Assembly (NCBI GenBank): GCA_002420005.1
Contig: DIHE01000186.1
Coordinates: 1-8,799, forward strand
From: Holophagales bacterium UBA5704
Lineage (GTDB): Bacteria > Acidobacteriota > Thermoanaerobaculia > Multivoradales > UBA5704
Length of the DNA: 8,799 nt
Direction of reading: 5' to 3'
Part shown: one piece after another, positions 1 through 6,884 of the stretch
How the letters are laid out: each line of letters begins with the position of its first letter
How positions within the stretch are numbered: position 1 is the first letter of the stretch
The notes under the pieces: model-generated
Told to the model about the DNA's origin: nothing
The model's input: only the letters and a program-made list of their open reading frames with translations
Databases searched by the model: none
Translations under genes and position numbers: made by a program

Positions 1-40
1 GGGTGAGGCCGGGGAGGGGGCGGGAGGCCGTGGGAGAGGG
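1..40 (+). repeat. G-rich repeat copy downstream of the operon
   Basis: The plus strand carries GGGTGAGG at 1-8 and GGGAGAGGG at 32-40, both also found in the 1372-1430 element. G-tracts at 11-14, 16-20, 22-24, 32-34 and 38-40 meet the quadruplex spacing rule. It is probably a partial copy of the same dispersed element, cut by the window edge. Confidence 0.4.
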
Positions 41-61
41 CGGCACGACCGAAGAGCCGCC
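39..61 (-). terminator. Possible operon-end hairpin
   Basis: GGCGGC at 39-44 and GCCGCC at 56-61 form a 6-bp all-GC stem with an 11-nt loop, 20 nt downstream of the TIR-SAVED stop. No T-run follows on the minus strand, so it is not a classical intrinsic terminator. It could still act as a 3' end stabiliser. Confidence 0.3.
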
Positions 62-80
62 GGCCGGCCCCCCTCCCTCC

Positions 81-1340
81 CTACGAGCTTCTGAGCTGAA
101 ACGCCGGCTGGTACCGGCTGACCGAATCCAGCCACTCGTAGGTCTGGATCATCCCCACATTGGCGAGCTGTTGCCCGAGAAGAACCGCAAACGCAGGAGG
201 CCCCGCGAAGAAGAGATGCACCTCCCCCTGCCCGATCCGGCTCTGCGCGGCCACGATCGCCTCGCGCACCGCAACCGCCATCCGCTGCGCGGCGTCCGGG
301 TCCCGGCCCTGAAGAACGGTCGTCGACGGCGCGGGCCGGGGCTCGAAATCCAGACGCCGTCCATACGCCAGCCCCGAAGAGCGCAGGAAGCCCACCACCG
401 TCCTCGCGATCGGCCGGCTGATGCCGACGGTGACGACGACGGTCGAGGAGGGAGAGCTGCCCTTCGGTGGATTCCGGGTCTTGAGCGTCCAGAGATCCGG
501 TGCCGGAGGACGCGGCACGGCAGGCCCGGCCCAGGCTTCGCCGGTGAGGATCTCGACGACCTCCAGATCCGCACTGAAGGTCCTCCGGAGCGCGAAGCCC
601 ACCGCGAGAGCCATGGAGAGATGGCATTTCGGGACGAGCTGGAGAGCGAGACCGGGCCAGGACCGGATGGCGTTCGCGAGCGAGCGGAGGGCCGGAGCGA
701 GGTCCCGGTCGAAGGCCGCGGCATCGGGCACCTGCCCGAGGGGCTCGTAGTCGACCGTCCAGTCGAGGAGCAGATGGAGCGGCAGGCCGTGGAGCCCCGG
801 CCCTCTGCGGGTCGCGAGGCCGATCCGCAGCCGGTCGCCCGCGGGAGCCCCTTCGCGCAGCGTTTCCAGCAAAGAGAGCAGAACCGTCTCGGCCGCCGCG
901 GCGATCTCGGGCGCCAGCTCGCCACGGCCGATTCTCGCCAGGTCCATCGTGTACCCGTTGAAGCGGCCGATGTCGTAGTCGGTTCCCGGCCGCCCGGTTC
1001 CGAGCCGCTGAAAGTCGGTCACCAGCGTCTTCAGATCCTCCCGAAAGATCGGAACGATACCGAACCCTTTTTTGCGCGCGAAGTTCTGCAGGGCATGGCC
1101 GCGTTCCTTCTCCCGCACCCATTCACTCCGAACCGCATGGGACGTGAGATAGAACGCAAACCCCGCGGACTGATCAGCGGCTTTCTCGATCTCCTCCTCG
1201 GCCGGCCGACCTTTGAGCAGCTCGGTGCGATCGCGCCAGAGGGGAACCCCGCGCCGCCGTAGCTCGAGGTCCAGCCTCTCCACCTCCTGGACGTCCTCGG
1301 CGGAATAGCTCAAGAACACGCGCCGGATCGCATCGCTCAT
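81..1340 (-). CDS. TIR-SAVED cyclic-nucleotide-activated NADase effector
   Basis: Two-domain immune effector of 419 residues. The TIR domain covers about 5-140: VFLSYSAED at 8-16 (box 1), GVPLWRD at 31-37 (box 2), YLTSHAVRSEWVREKE at 64-79 and IVPIFRE at 95-101. The SAVED domain covers about 165-419: DWTVDYEPLG near 193-202, CHLSMALAVGFALRRTF in the middle, VVVTVGISRP, and the hallmark HLFFAGPPAFAVLLGQ at 375-390 followed by IQTYEW and PAFQL at the end. SAVED binds cyclic oligonucleotides; in CBASS TIR-SAVED, cA3 drives filament assembly and NAD+ cleavage (established). Here the ligand would come from the co-operonic Cas10 (inference). The catalytic Glu is expected four residues after the Trp of SEWV, but K78 sits there with E77 and E79 on either side. 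Start 1340 overlaps the previous stop as ATGA, with a GGAAAGAG site upstream. The stop is TAG at 81-83. No signal peptide or membrane segment is visible, so it is cytoplasmic. Confidence 0.92.
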   Translation of the reverse strand: MSDAIRRVFLSYSAEDVQEVERLDLELRRRGVPLWRDRTELLKGRPAEEEIEKAADQSAGFAFYLTSHAVRSEWVREKERGHALQNFARKKGFGIVPIFREDLKTLVTDFQRLGTGRPGTDYDIGRFNGYTMDLARIGRGELAPEIAAAAETVLLSLLETLREGAPAGDRLRIGLATRRGPGLHGLPLHLLLDWTVDYEPLGQVPDAAAFDRDLAPALRSLANAIRSWPGLALQLVPKCHLSMALAVGFALRRTFSADLEVVEILTGEAWAGPAVPRPPAPDLWTLKTRNPPKGSSPSSTVVVTVGISRPIARTVVGFLRSSGLAYGRRLDFEPRPAPSTTVLQGRDPDAAQRMAVAVREAIVAAQSRIGQGEVHLFFAGPPAFAVLLGQQLANVGMIQTYEWLDSVSRYQPAFQLRSS

Positions 1341-1981
1341 CCGCTCTTTCCACTCTTCTTGGGAGGTGGCGCCCCCTCTCCCGGGGCCTTGGGGGAAGGG
1401 AGATGGGAGAGGGGGTCGGGGGGTGAGGACTCCGCGCGACGCGCTTCCGAAACACCCTCTTTGTCCGCGAGGTCACGCTTGAGCTTCTCAAGAGTGCTCA
1501 TTCCTTGGGAGCCGACGGACCCGAGCCGTTGCGGGGTTGCCGGGCGCGGCGGCGGTGGCTCGTGCCGGCCCGCTGCAGGTCGGCCGGCCAAGGGCCGCCC
1601 GGGCCTTCTGCCCTCGTCGGGCGGGCGCGCCGTCTGCGCCTCGCGTGGAGCGCTGCGCACCAGCAGCAGCCGCGCCGTCCAGCCGAACAGGCTCTTGAAA
1701 TCCCGTCCCTCGATCCCCCCTTCATCGAGCACCCGCCGGATCTCGCGCACCGCAGCACGGAGCTGATCGCCATAGCCCGCACCGCGCCGGATGTGCCCAC
1801 CGCTCCCTTGCTCGATCATCTCCAGCAGTGTCCGCAGGCGCCGGATGTCGGGCTCCGGCTCGTTCATGAAGTCGGAGACCAGCCCCAGGAGCACGTTTTT
1901 CTTGACCGGCGCCGGGCCGCTGTTGAGCCGCGCGGCCAGGTGCTCGGCCTTCTTCAGGATCTCGATTGTAGGAAGCGCCAT
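1337..1981 (-). CDS. Uncharacterised helical protein between the cas genes and TIR-SAVED
   Basis: I do not recognise this 214-residue protein. Residues 1-110 look like a compact helical domain, with PVKKNVLLGLVSDFM near 25-39, DIRRLRTLLEMIEQG near 45-59 and DFKSLFGWTARLLLVR near 94-109. Residues 110-160 form an Arg/Pro-rich linker with a PPPP run. Residues 161-176 (MSTLEKLKRDLADKEG) could be a short helix, and residues 185-207 are Pro-rich and coded largely by a G/C-rich palindromic repeat. The protein ends in Lys/Ser/Gly. It starts 12 nt after the last RAMP gene with GAGG 7 nt upstream, and its stop overlaps the TIR-SAVED start as ATGA. It could be a type III accessory subunit, a second small subunit, or a chaperone or regulator of the effector; the sequence does not decide. 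An internal ATG at 1501 has no well-spaced ribosome site. Confidence 0.72.
   Translation of the reverse strand: MALPTIEILKKAEHLAARLNSGPAPVKKNVLLGLVSDFMNEPEPDIRRLRTLLEMIEQGSGGHIRRGAGYGDQLRAAVREIRRVLDEGGIEGRDFKSLFGWTARLLLVRSAPREAQTARPPDEGRRPGRPLAGRPAAGRHEPPPPRPATPQRLGSVGSQGMSTLEKLKRDLADKEGVSEARRAESSPPDPLSHLPSPKAPGEGAPPPKKSGKSG
1372..1415. repeat. Perfect 11-bp inverted repeat within the 3' end of the unknown gene
   Basis: CCCCCTCTCCC at 1372-1382 and its exact complement GGGAGAGGGGG at 1405-1415 flank a 22-nt G-rich spacer. The plus strand from 1391 to 1423 also has five G-tracts able to form a quadruplex. It looks like a REP-type dispersed palindrome. It is read through in frame by the gene at 1337-1981, encoding about residues 189-204 in a PPDPLSHLPSPKAPGEG stretch, and lies 32 bases from the TIR-SAVED start. 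Confidence 0.75.
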
Positions 1982-1993
1982 GGCGGTGCCTCG

Positions 1994-2914
1994 TCAATCC
2001 TTTCTGTGCAGGGTGCGCACGAGATCGTCCAGGGTGCGCGCGAAGGTCCGGCCCCAGCCCGACGTCCGGGCAGCCAGGATCCAGGCCCGGCATTGTTGCC
2101 GGCAGGCTTCTTCGGCGAGAACCCCGGGGACGCCGCCGGCCGACAGCCGGAGCCGCGTCGGGGCCACCGTCACCGCCCCCTTGCCGTCGTATTTGACGCC
2201 GCCCAGGCGGAGATCGAAGCGCGTCGCCTCGTCGGCGCCCAGCCCCATCGCAACGAGCAGCCGGCCGAGCTCCTCGGCGGTCGTGTTCCAGAAGGTCATC
2301 CGGGTTTCGAACGCGCCGGTGTAGACCTCGCGGGTCAGATCCTTCGGTCGTTTGCGCCAGGTCCGCGTGTCCTCCTCGAACTGAACGGACTCGGCCTGGT
2401 CGTAGATCCGGAAGTCCCCCCGGGTCTTGTCGCCGTGCGGCCCCCAAGGCGTCGGAACCTCTTCGACCCGGGTCTGCACGGCGCCGGCGCCGAGAGGAGC
2501 GGCGTCCCCGAAGCTCACCCGCCCGGTCCAGCCGAGGACGCCGAACAGCGAGCAGGCCTCGCAACACGACCGGCGGGTGCACCGCTCCTCATGCCGCCGG
2601 CTGCGGTCGGTCCAGGCGAACGGATCGCAGGACGAGGAGAGGATCTCGTAATGGGTTCGGACGGCCCCTTTGATGCCGCTGCCCGGCAGGACCGGCGTCC
2701 CGGCGGCCCGCTCGGCCTGCTGCGCCACCACCGCCGTGGGGCCTTCTCCGGTCAAGGCGAGCCGGCCGGTGCCGGGAGAGACGTATTGCCCGGGAGGCGT
2801 CGTGAGCGTCAAGGTCAGGATTCCGGTGAGGCGGTTGCGCAGCCAGACGTCGTGCCGCACCGGCTCGTTCCGAACGATCTCCCCCGAGGGTCGAGAGATG
2901 CCGTGCTGGGCCAT
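1994..2914 (-). CDS. Cas7-like type III RAMP lacking candidate catalytic Asp
   Basis: Third stand-alone RAMP, 306 residues. Recognisable parts: LTGILTLTLTTPPGQYVSPG near 29-48 as first strand; TPVLPGSGIKGAVRTHYEIL at 73-92; a Cys-rich insertion with C96, C112, C117, C118 and C121, ending in CSLFGVLGWTGRVSFGDA; REVYTGAFETRMTFWN near 195-210; and a Gly-rich loop LRLGGVKYDGKGAVTV at 235-250. Between residues 41 and 80, where Cas7 enzymes carry the metal-dependent catalytic Asp, no Asp occurs, so this subunit is probably non-cleaving. The start at 2914 follows the previous stop after one base, with GGAGG 7 nt upstream. The frame extends to 3202 but only over the upstream gene. Probably a terminal or structural Cas7, possibly Csm5-like. 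Confidence 0.82.
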   Translation of the reverse strand: MAQHGISRPSGEIVRNEPVRHDVWLRNRLTGILTLTLTTPPGQYVSPGTGRLALTGEGPTAVVAQQAERAAGTPVLPGSGIKGAVRTHYEILSSSCDPFAWTDRSRRHEERCTRRSCCEACSLFGVLGWTGRVSFGDAAPLGAGAVQTRVEEVPTPWGPHGDKTRGDFRIYDQAESVQFEEDTRTWRKRPKDLTREVYTGAFETRMTFWNTTAEELGRLLVAMGLGADEATRFDLRLGGVKYDGKGAVTVAPTRLRLSAGGVPGVLAEEACRQQCRAWILAARTSGWGRTFARTLDDLVRTLHRKD

Positions 2915-2915
2915 G

Positions 2916-3809
2916 TCAGGCCCTCCGCTCCATGTAGCTCCGGAGAGGTCCGCCCACCAGGCCGTCGATGAGCCCGGGCACCTGCTCGTCGTCGTAGGTG
3001 AGGAGCCGGAACAGCCCCTGCCGGCCGGCTTGGCCTCCCTCCGGCGCGGCGAGGACGTCCCCTTTCGGAAGGCTGTAGGGATTCTTGCCCGCTTCGTGCG
3101 GCCGGGCACCCGTGAGCCGGCCGGCCTCCCGGTCGAGGAACCCGAGCTCGACACGCCAGCGCTCCAGGCGGACGGTTCCCATGCCCCGCGCCTTGCAGCC
3201 ACCGAGGTGGAGGAGGCCGTGGCTCAGGTCCTGGAGGGAGGCGAGCAAGAGCCCGAGCTGCCAGAGCGAATAGTTCTCGCCCTGGACGCGCGCGTCGAAC
3301 CCGCCGGAAACCACCACCTCCGAGTCATAGAGCACGCCCTGGCTCGCCGCCTGGGACTTGCGGTCGATGCCCACGCCGGTGCGCATCTCGGTGCGGTTGG
3401 TGGCGTCGATCAGGTCGTCGGGAGGATAGGCGTCGCCGATCCGGAAGCGGCCGGCGAGCGTGAGAGAGCCGAATGTGAAGCAGGCCGGGCACTGGTTGCC
3501 GTGCGGATACCGGGCATCGGAAGGACCGTCTTTCTTGCGCTTCCCACAGATCGCGCTGTCCCGCGTCTGGGTCGGATCGCAGGCGAAGTGGTCGGCGCTG
3601 CGCAGGAGCCTCTCGGCGTGCGAGCGCAGGACGCCCTTCAACCCCGAGCCGGCGAGGAAGACGGTGCTCCGGCCGTTGCGGTGGGTGCGCTGGAACTCCA
3701 TGTCCGCCACGCCAGGGTCGAGCCCGACGGCTTGCGCCCGCACCAGGAGGGGACCGTCGGGGATGATGCGGAATTCGATCTTCACCGTGTTCTGCAATGT
3801 CTGGAACAT
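2916..3809 (-). CDS. Cas7-like type III RAMP with Cys-rich insertion
   Basis: Second stand-alone Cas7-group RAMP, 297 residues, predicted to be another backbone subunit. Seen: a GLDPGVADMEFQ segment with D31 and D36 as candidate catalytic Asp residues; VFLAGSGLKGVLRSHAERLL at 50-69; a likely zinc site made of C77, C88, C107 and C110, with CPACFTFGS matching the CxxC-x-FGS of Cas7-like proteins; FRIGDAY; MRTGVGIDRKSQAASQGVLYD at about 142-162, closely related to the thumb segment of the preceding gene; and a Gly-rich loop LHLGGCKARGMG at 200-211. The similarity to the preceding Cas7 suggests duplication. The start at 3809 follows the previous stop by 16 nt, the largest gap in the operon, with GGAG 9 nt upstream. 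The frame is open up to 3920, but that extension overlaps the previous gene and has no RAMP features. A Csm5-like role is possible. Confidence 0.85.
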   Translation of the reverse strand: MFQTLQNTVKIEFRIIPDGPLLVRAQAVGLDPGVADMEFQRTHRNGRSTVFLAGSGLKGVLRSHAERLLRSADHFACDPTQTRDSAICGKRKKDGPSDARYPHGNQCPACFTFGSLTLAGRFRIGDAYPPDDLIDATNRTEMRTGVGIDRKSQAASQGVLYDSEVVVSGGFDARVQGENYSLWQLGLLLASLQDLSHGLLHLGGCKARGMGTVRLERWRVELGFLDREAGRLTGARPHEAGKNPYSLPKGDVLAAPEGGQAGRQGLFRLLTYDDEQVPGLIDGLVGGPLRSYMERRA

Positions 3810-3825
3810 GATCCGCCGCTCCGTT

Positions 3826-4644
3826 CTAAACGTTTTCGACCACCGCCGCGGCATCCGCGAGCTGCTGCAGGCTGCCGAAGAGGTCGCCGAGCTGGGTCTC
3901 CACAGGGCCGAAGTCCGCACCTTCCGGCTCGGCCGCCGCCGGGACCTCGCGCAAGAGCAGGGCGAGCGGATCGAGCTGCCGCGGCGAGGTCACCTCCACC
4001 TGCATCCAGCCGAGGCCGCGGGCCGACTTGCCGCCGAGCAGGAGGAGCCCCTGGTCGAGCATCCAGAGTGCCTGCGCGAGCAGGCCCAGCTCGTAGTCCG
4101 CCGGATTCTTGAACCGGATGCGCCCCAGGAACCGCGTCCCTGCGGGCACCACCTCGAGGTCGTACTTCACACCCTGGGCGGCCGTGCGCCGCTCGCGATC
4201 GATCCCCACGCCGTCGCGGAGCTCCACCGCCACGTCCTCCGTGCACAGACCATCCGAGATCTGGAGCCGCGAGCCGTAGGAGAAAGCCCCGGAACGGTCG
4301 GCCGCCGCGCCGAAAAGCCGGTCCACCAGGGTGAGCTTCGTCCAGCCCTCGACGAAATCGGGGGGAAGGCCCGGCGCCGGTTTTTCCGCACGGGACCGCA
4401 CCGCATCGAGCCGCAGGGAGGCGGAAAAGCTTTCGATCCCGGCACGCAGGACGCCGCGCAACGAGGAGCCCGGAAGGAGGGGCCGGCCACCGCCATCCCG
4501 CATCACCGGCAGGTCGCTCCCCGCCAGGTCGGCGCTCTTGCCGGCGCCGATGTGGAGGCCCGTCCGGCAGGTGATCCGGTACTCGAACAGCACCAGCTTT
4601 TCGAGCACGGCGTGCGGACGCGGACGCAGGTCGGCCACGTTCAT
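3826..4644 (-). CDS. csm3: Csm3-like Cas7 backbone RAMP, candidate RNase
   Basis: Cas7-group RAMP of 272 residues that would build the crRNA backbone and cut target RNA at 6-nt steps (family knowledge). Motifs in order: TGLHIGAG near 28-35; AGSDLPVMRD at 41-50, whose D44 aligns with the catalytic Asp of Csm3 (D33 region, pattern GGxDxPVxRD); LLPGSSLRGVLRAGIE at 56-71; VDRLFG; a thumb-like segment DGVGIDRERRTAAQGVKYD at 144-162; and a Gly-rich loop LLLGGKSARGLG at 201-212. No Cys-rich insertion is present. The C-terminal 50 residues after the last strand are acidic and helical. Start 4644 gives an ATGA overlap with cas11 and has GGGAGG 6 nt upstream; longer in-frame starts up to 5082 would run through the whole cas11 gene and are unlikely. 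This is the most canonical of the three stand-alone Cas7-like genes. Confidence 0.87.
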   Translation of the reverse strand: MNVADLRPRPHAVLEKLVLFEYRITCRTGLHIGAGKSADLAGSDLPVMRDGGGRPLLPGSSLRGVLRAGIESFSASLRLDAVRSRAEKPAPGLPPDFVEGWTKLTLVDRLFGAAADRSGAFSYGSRLQISDGLCTEDVAVELRDGVGIDRERRTAAQGVKYDLEVVPAGTRFLGRIRFKNPADYELGLLAQALWMLDQGLLLLGGKSARGLGWMQVEVTSPRQLDPLALLLREVPAAAEPEGADFGPVETQLGDLFGSLQQLADAAAVVENV

Positions 4645-5036
4645 GGCCGGCCTCCCGCCCTCTGGGCCTGGTTCTGGGCCTTGCGCAGAGCTTCGAGGTA
4701 GACGTAATGCCGCACCAGATAGCCGAAGAACTGCTGGATGGCCGCCTTGCGGAGGGCGTCCTCCTGGAGGTCCGGCCGCTTGCCGACCTCGTCGAGGATC
4801 TTGAGGACGTCCTGATGGATCAGCCCCCAGAATTTCTGGGTGGCCTTGCGACCCGTCTGGTAGCGGATGAAGTTGCGCAGCACGGCGATCTCCGACTCCT
4901 CCTGGGTGATCTGGACGAGGTTGCGGAGCTGGGAGGTCTGATCCCCAAAGTCGCGGTCCTCTTTCACACGGTCGAGGATCTCTTCGGCCCCTTGGACCAG
5001 CCATCGTTTCGTTGCGGCGGTGAGAGCGGCTCTCAT
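4641..5036 (-). CDS. cas11: Csm2-like Cas11 small subunit
   Basis: All-helical small subunit of the type III complex, 131 residues, close to the usual Csm2 size. In this family several copies pack along the belly of the complex and contact the crRNA-target duplex (family knowledge). Visible signs are a TSQLRNL motif near 34-40, which resembles the conserved TSQ-R segment of Csm2, a central FIRYQTGR stretch near 56-63, and a C-terminal QQFFGYLVRHYVYLEALRK segment like the FF..Y..YH.Y end of Csm2. The sequence is rich in basic and amphipathic helix and has no catalytic signature. It begins 3 nt after the csx10 stop, with AAGGAG overlapping that stop region as ribosome binding site. Its TGA overlaps the next ATG as ATGA, so translation is probably coupled. 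The position between the Cas5-like and Cas7-like genes supports the call. Confidence 0.78.
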   Translation of the reverse strand: MRAALTAATKRWLVQGAEEILDRVKEDRDFGDQTSQLRNLVQITQEESEIAVLRNFIRYQTGRKATQKFWGLIHQDVLKILDEVGKRPDLQEDALRKAAIQQFFGYLVRHYVYLEALRKAQNQAQRAGGRP

Positions 5037-5039
5037 CGT

Positions 5040-6884
5040 TCACTCCTTCTCGATCAGTTCGAACGTCCCGAATCGGCCGCAACCGCTTTCGGTGCTCCCT
5101 CCCACGCCTTGGCGGAGGCGGGGGAGGAGGCGGCCGAGGCGGACCCCCAGGCCGTCGCGGGGAATCTCGTACACGAAGACGCTGCCGGCTCCCACGGCCG
5201 GCTGAAGGTCCTTGAGGGCACCCTCCTGGCGCCGCTGGTCATAGCCACCCGCGGCACCCTGGACCACGAGGAAGCTGCGCCGCAGCACGGCCTCTCCCTC
5301 CTCGGCCGCGGCGGCCGGCTCCGCCAGCGGATGCGGCTGCTTCCGGTCGGACGGGACGAAGTCCGACAGCGCGACCAGGACCAGCGGAATCCGCGAATCG
5401 CCCTCCGGCAGAGCGGAGAGACCGGCACGCGCGGCGAGCGCGCGCGTCTCCCGGTCCAGCCGGTCGGCCAGGTCGAGCACGCGGCGCTCGGTGTCCGCCC
5501 CATCCGCTCCCTCGGAAAGATCCGGCTCGCCCGCGAGCACGATCGCAAGATCCGCCTTGCCCAGACCGTGATTGCGCCCGGCACCGAGGAGGACCGGCTG
5601 CTCCGCGGCCCGAGCCAGCAGACGGGCGCCCGCCGCGTCCAGTCCTTCGACCCAGGCCGAGAAGCGCACCGGAACCGGGGGCTCCGTCGCGTCCTTCCCC
5701 GGAATCCAGGGCTCGATCTGCTCGATGGAAAACAGCCGGCCCTGCGCCGAGGCACCGCTGTGGCGGTCGATGGAAAGCCGGGTCCGGATGCGCCGCACCA
5801 GCCGGCTGCCCGGCCGCACAGGCTCCGGATCGAACCGCGCCGTGCCGTCGTCGGCGCGCAGATGGCGGCCGGTGCCTTCGAGCAGCCGGTTGACCCGGTC
5901 GCGGGCCAGCTCGGACACCAGGACGTCGCGCCGCTCGCCCGTGCTGCCCCGCCGCTTCCGCCGGGTCGCCGGCGCGATGCGCGGCTCGGCGTCGGCGTCG
6001 GCCACCAACAGCGCGTCGCCGAAACGCGCCGCCCCCTCGCCGGTGAAGAGGCTCCGAAAGCCGGGCTCCCGCTCGGGATCGACCCCGGAACGGATCAACG
6101 ACCAGGCGATCGCGCCGCGCACGGTGGCGCCGGGCACGTAGGTCCGCGTCGCGTGGTGGTTGCCCTGCGGCCCGCCATTCCCGAAGTGGGCCGGCTCGCG
6201 GAGCGTGAGCACCAGCCGGGCGCGGGTCGCCGTGGCCGGATCACCCTGGGCTCCCGGTCGCGCCGCCGCGGTGGCCTCGTCGATCCAGCGGATCGTGACG
6301 AAACCGCCCCCTTTCGCCTTGCCGGCGCCGAGCGCATCCGTGGTCTCGACCGCCGCCTGGAGATACCGGCGGTCCTCCTCCCGCACCTCGCGGCCGACCT
6401 CCAGCTCCGCCGCGAACACCAAGGGCTCGGCGGAGACCTCCGCGACCTCCCGGAAGAAGAGCTTCCTGTCTTCCGCCGTCGCGCTGAAATCCTCGATCTC
6501 CAGCCCGGGGCGGACGCCGAGCGCCTGGAGCGCCCGCGCCGGATCGGTCGGCAGGGCATCCCCGAACCGCAGGCACCCCTCGCGGGCGTGGGTCCGCGAG
6601 CCGCGTTGTCCCGAATAGCCGAACAGCCGGGCCACCGGGCTGTCGAGCGTCGCCGGAGGCACCTCGCGATCCAGCGGATACGGATCGACGTCCGGCTCGC
6701 CCGCGCCGGCCAGGAGCGCTTCGAGCTGCATCCGGATCGCGCCCCGCAGAGCCGTGGCCGGGATGTAAGGGACCAGGAGACCCTCCTGGAAGCGGCGCGC
6801 CGTGGTCAGATCCACCCCCAGGGCCAGATCCTGATTGCCCGCCACCAGCAGATGACCGTGGACGACGATTTCGAGCCGTGGCAT
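5040..6884 (-). CDS. csx10: Cas7-Csx10 (Cas5) fusion RAMP protein
   Basis: Backbone/crRNA 5'-handle subunit of the type III complex, 614 residues. The first RAMP module (about 1-215) has a GVDLTTAR segment with candidate catalytic D25, YIPATALRGAI at 40-50, SPVARLFG at 82-89, FGDA at 107-110 and a Gly-rich loop LGAGKAKGGG at 185-194, which is a full Cas7-like plan. The second part (about 220-614) opens like a stand-alone Csx10, with FGNGG, YVPGATVRGAIAW at 249-261, FRSLF and ARFGDALL, then LLGAGRNHGLGKAD near 432-445. It closes with a Cas5-type end, AGSVFVYEI at 566-574 and a Gly-rich CGRFG near 602-606. The start at 6884 has GGAAGGAGG upstream and a TGATG junction with cas10. An upstream in-frame ATG at 7058 lies deep inside cas10 and is rejected. 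Its length exceeds the roughly 400 residues I expect for a lone Csx10, so I read it as a fusion. RAMP membership is firm; the Csx10 label and the Cas7 nature of the N-terminus are motif-based. Confidence 0.85.
   Translation of the reverse strand: MPRLEIVVHGHLLVAGNQDLALGVDLTTARRFQEGLLVPYIPATALRGAIRMQLEALLAGAGEPDVDPYPLDREVPPATLDSPVARLFGYSGQRGSRTHAREGCLRFGDALPTDPARALQALGVRPGLEIEDFSATAEDRKLFFREVAEVSAEPLVFAAELEVGREVREEDRRYLQAAVETTDALGAGKAKGGGFVTIRWIDEATAAARPGAQGDPATATRARLVLTLREPAHFGNGGPQGNHHATRTYVPGATVRGAIAWSLIRSGVDPEREPGFRSLFTGEGAARFGDALLVADADAEPRIAPATRRKRRGSTGERRDVLVSELARDRVNRLLEGTGRHLRADDGTARFDPEPVRPGSRLVRRIRTRLSIDRHSGASAQGRLFSIEQIEPWIPGKDATEPPVPVRFSAWVEGLDAAGARLLARAAEQPVLLGAGRNHGLGKADLAIVLAGEPDLSEGADGADTERRVLDLADRLDRETRALAARAGLSALPEGDSRIPLVLVALSDFVPSDRKQPHPLAEPAAAAEEGEAVLRRSFLVVQGAAGGYDQRRQEGALKDLQPAVGAGSVFVYEIPRDGLGVRLGRLLPRLRQGVGGSTESGCGRFGTFELIEKE

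Noticed and set aside
3..1262. Plus-strand open frame of 419 codons opposite TIR-SAVED
   Set aside because: Arg/Glu/Pro-rich composition and no domain; the TIR and SAVED motifs are on the minus strand.
1337..1501. Separate small gene starting at the internal ATG 1501 (MSTLEKL...)
   Set aside because: AAGGA abuts the ATG with no proper spacing and the upstream frame is open with a good start at 1981; kept as part of the longer protein.
1505..4112. Overlapping plus-strand open frames across the RAMP genes
   Set aside because: Antisense shadows; the minus-strand frames carry RAMP Gly-rich loops and good gene junctions.
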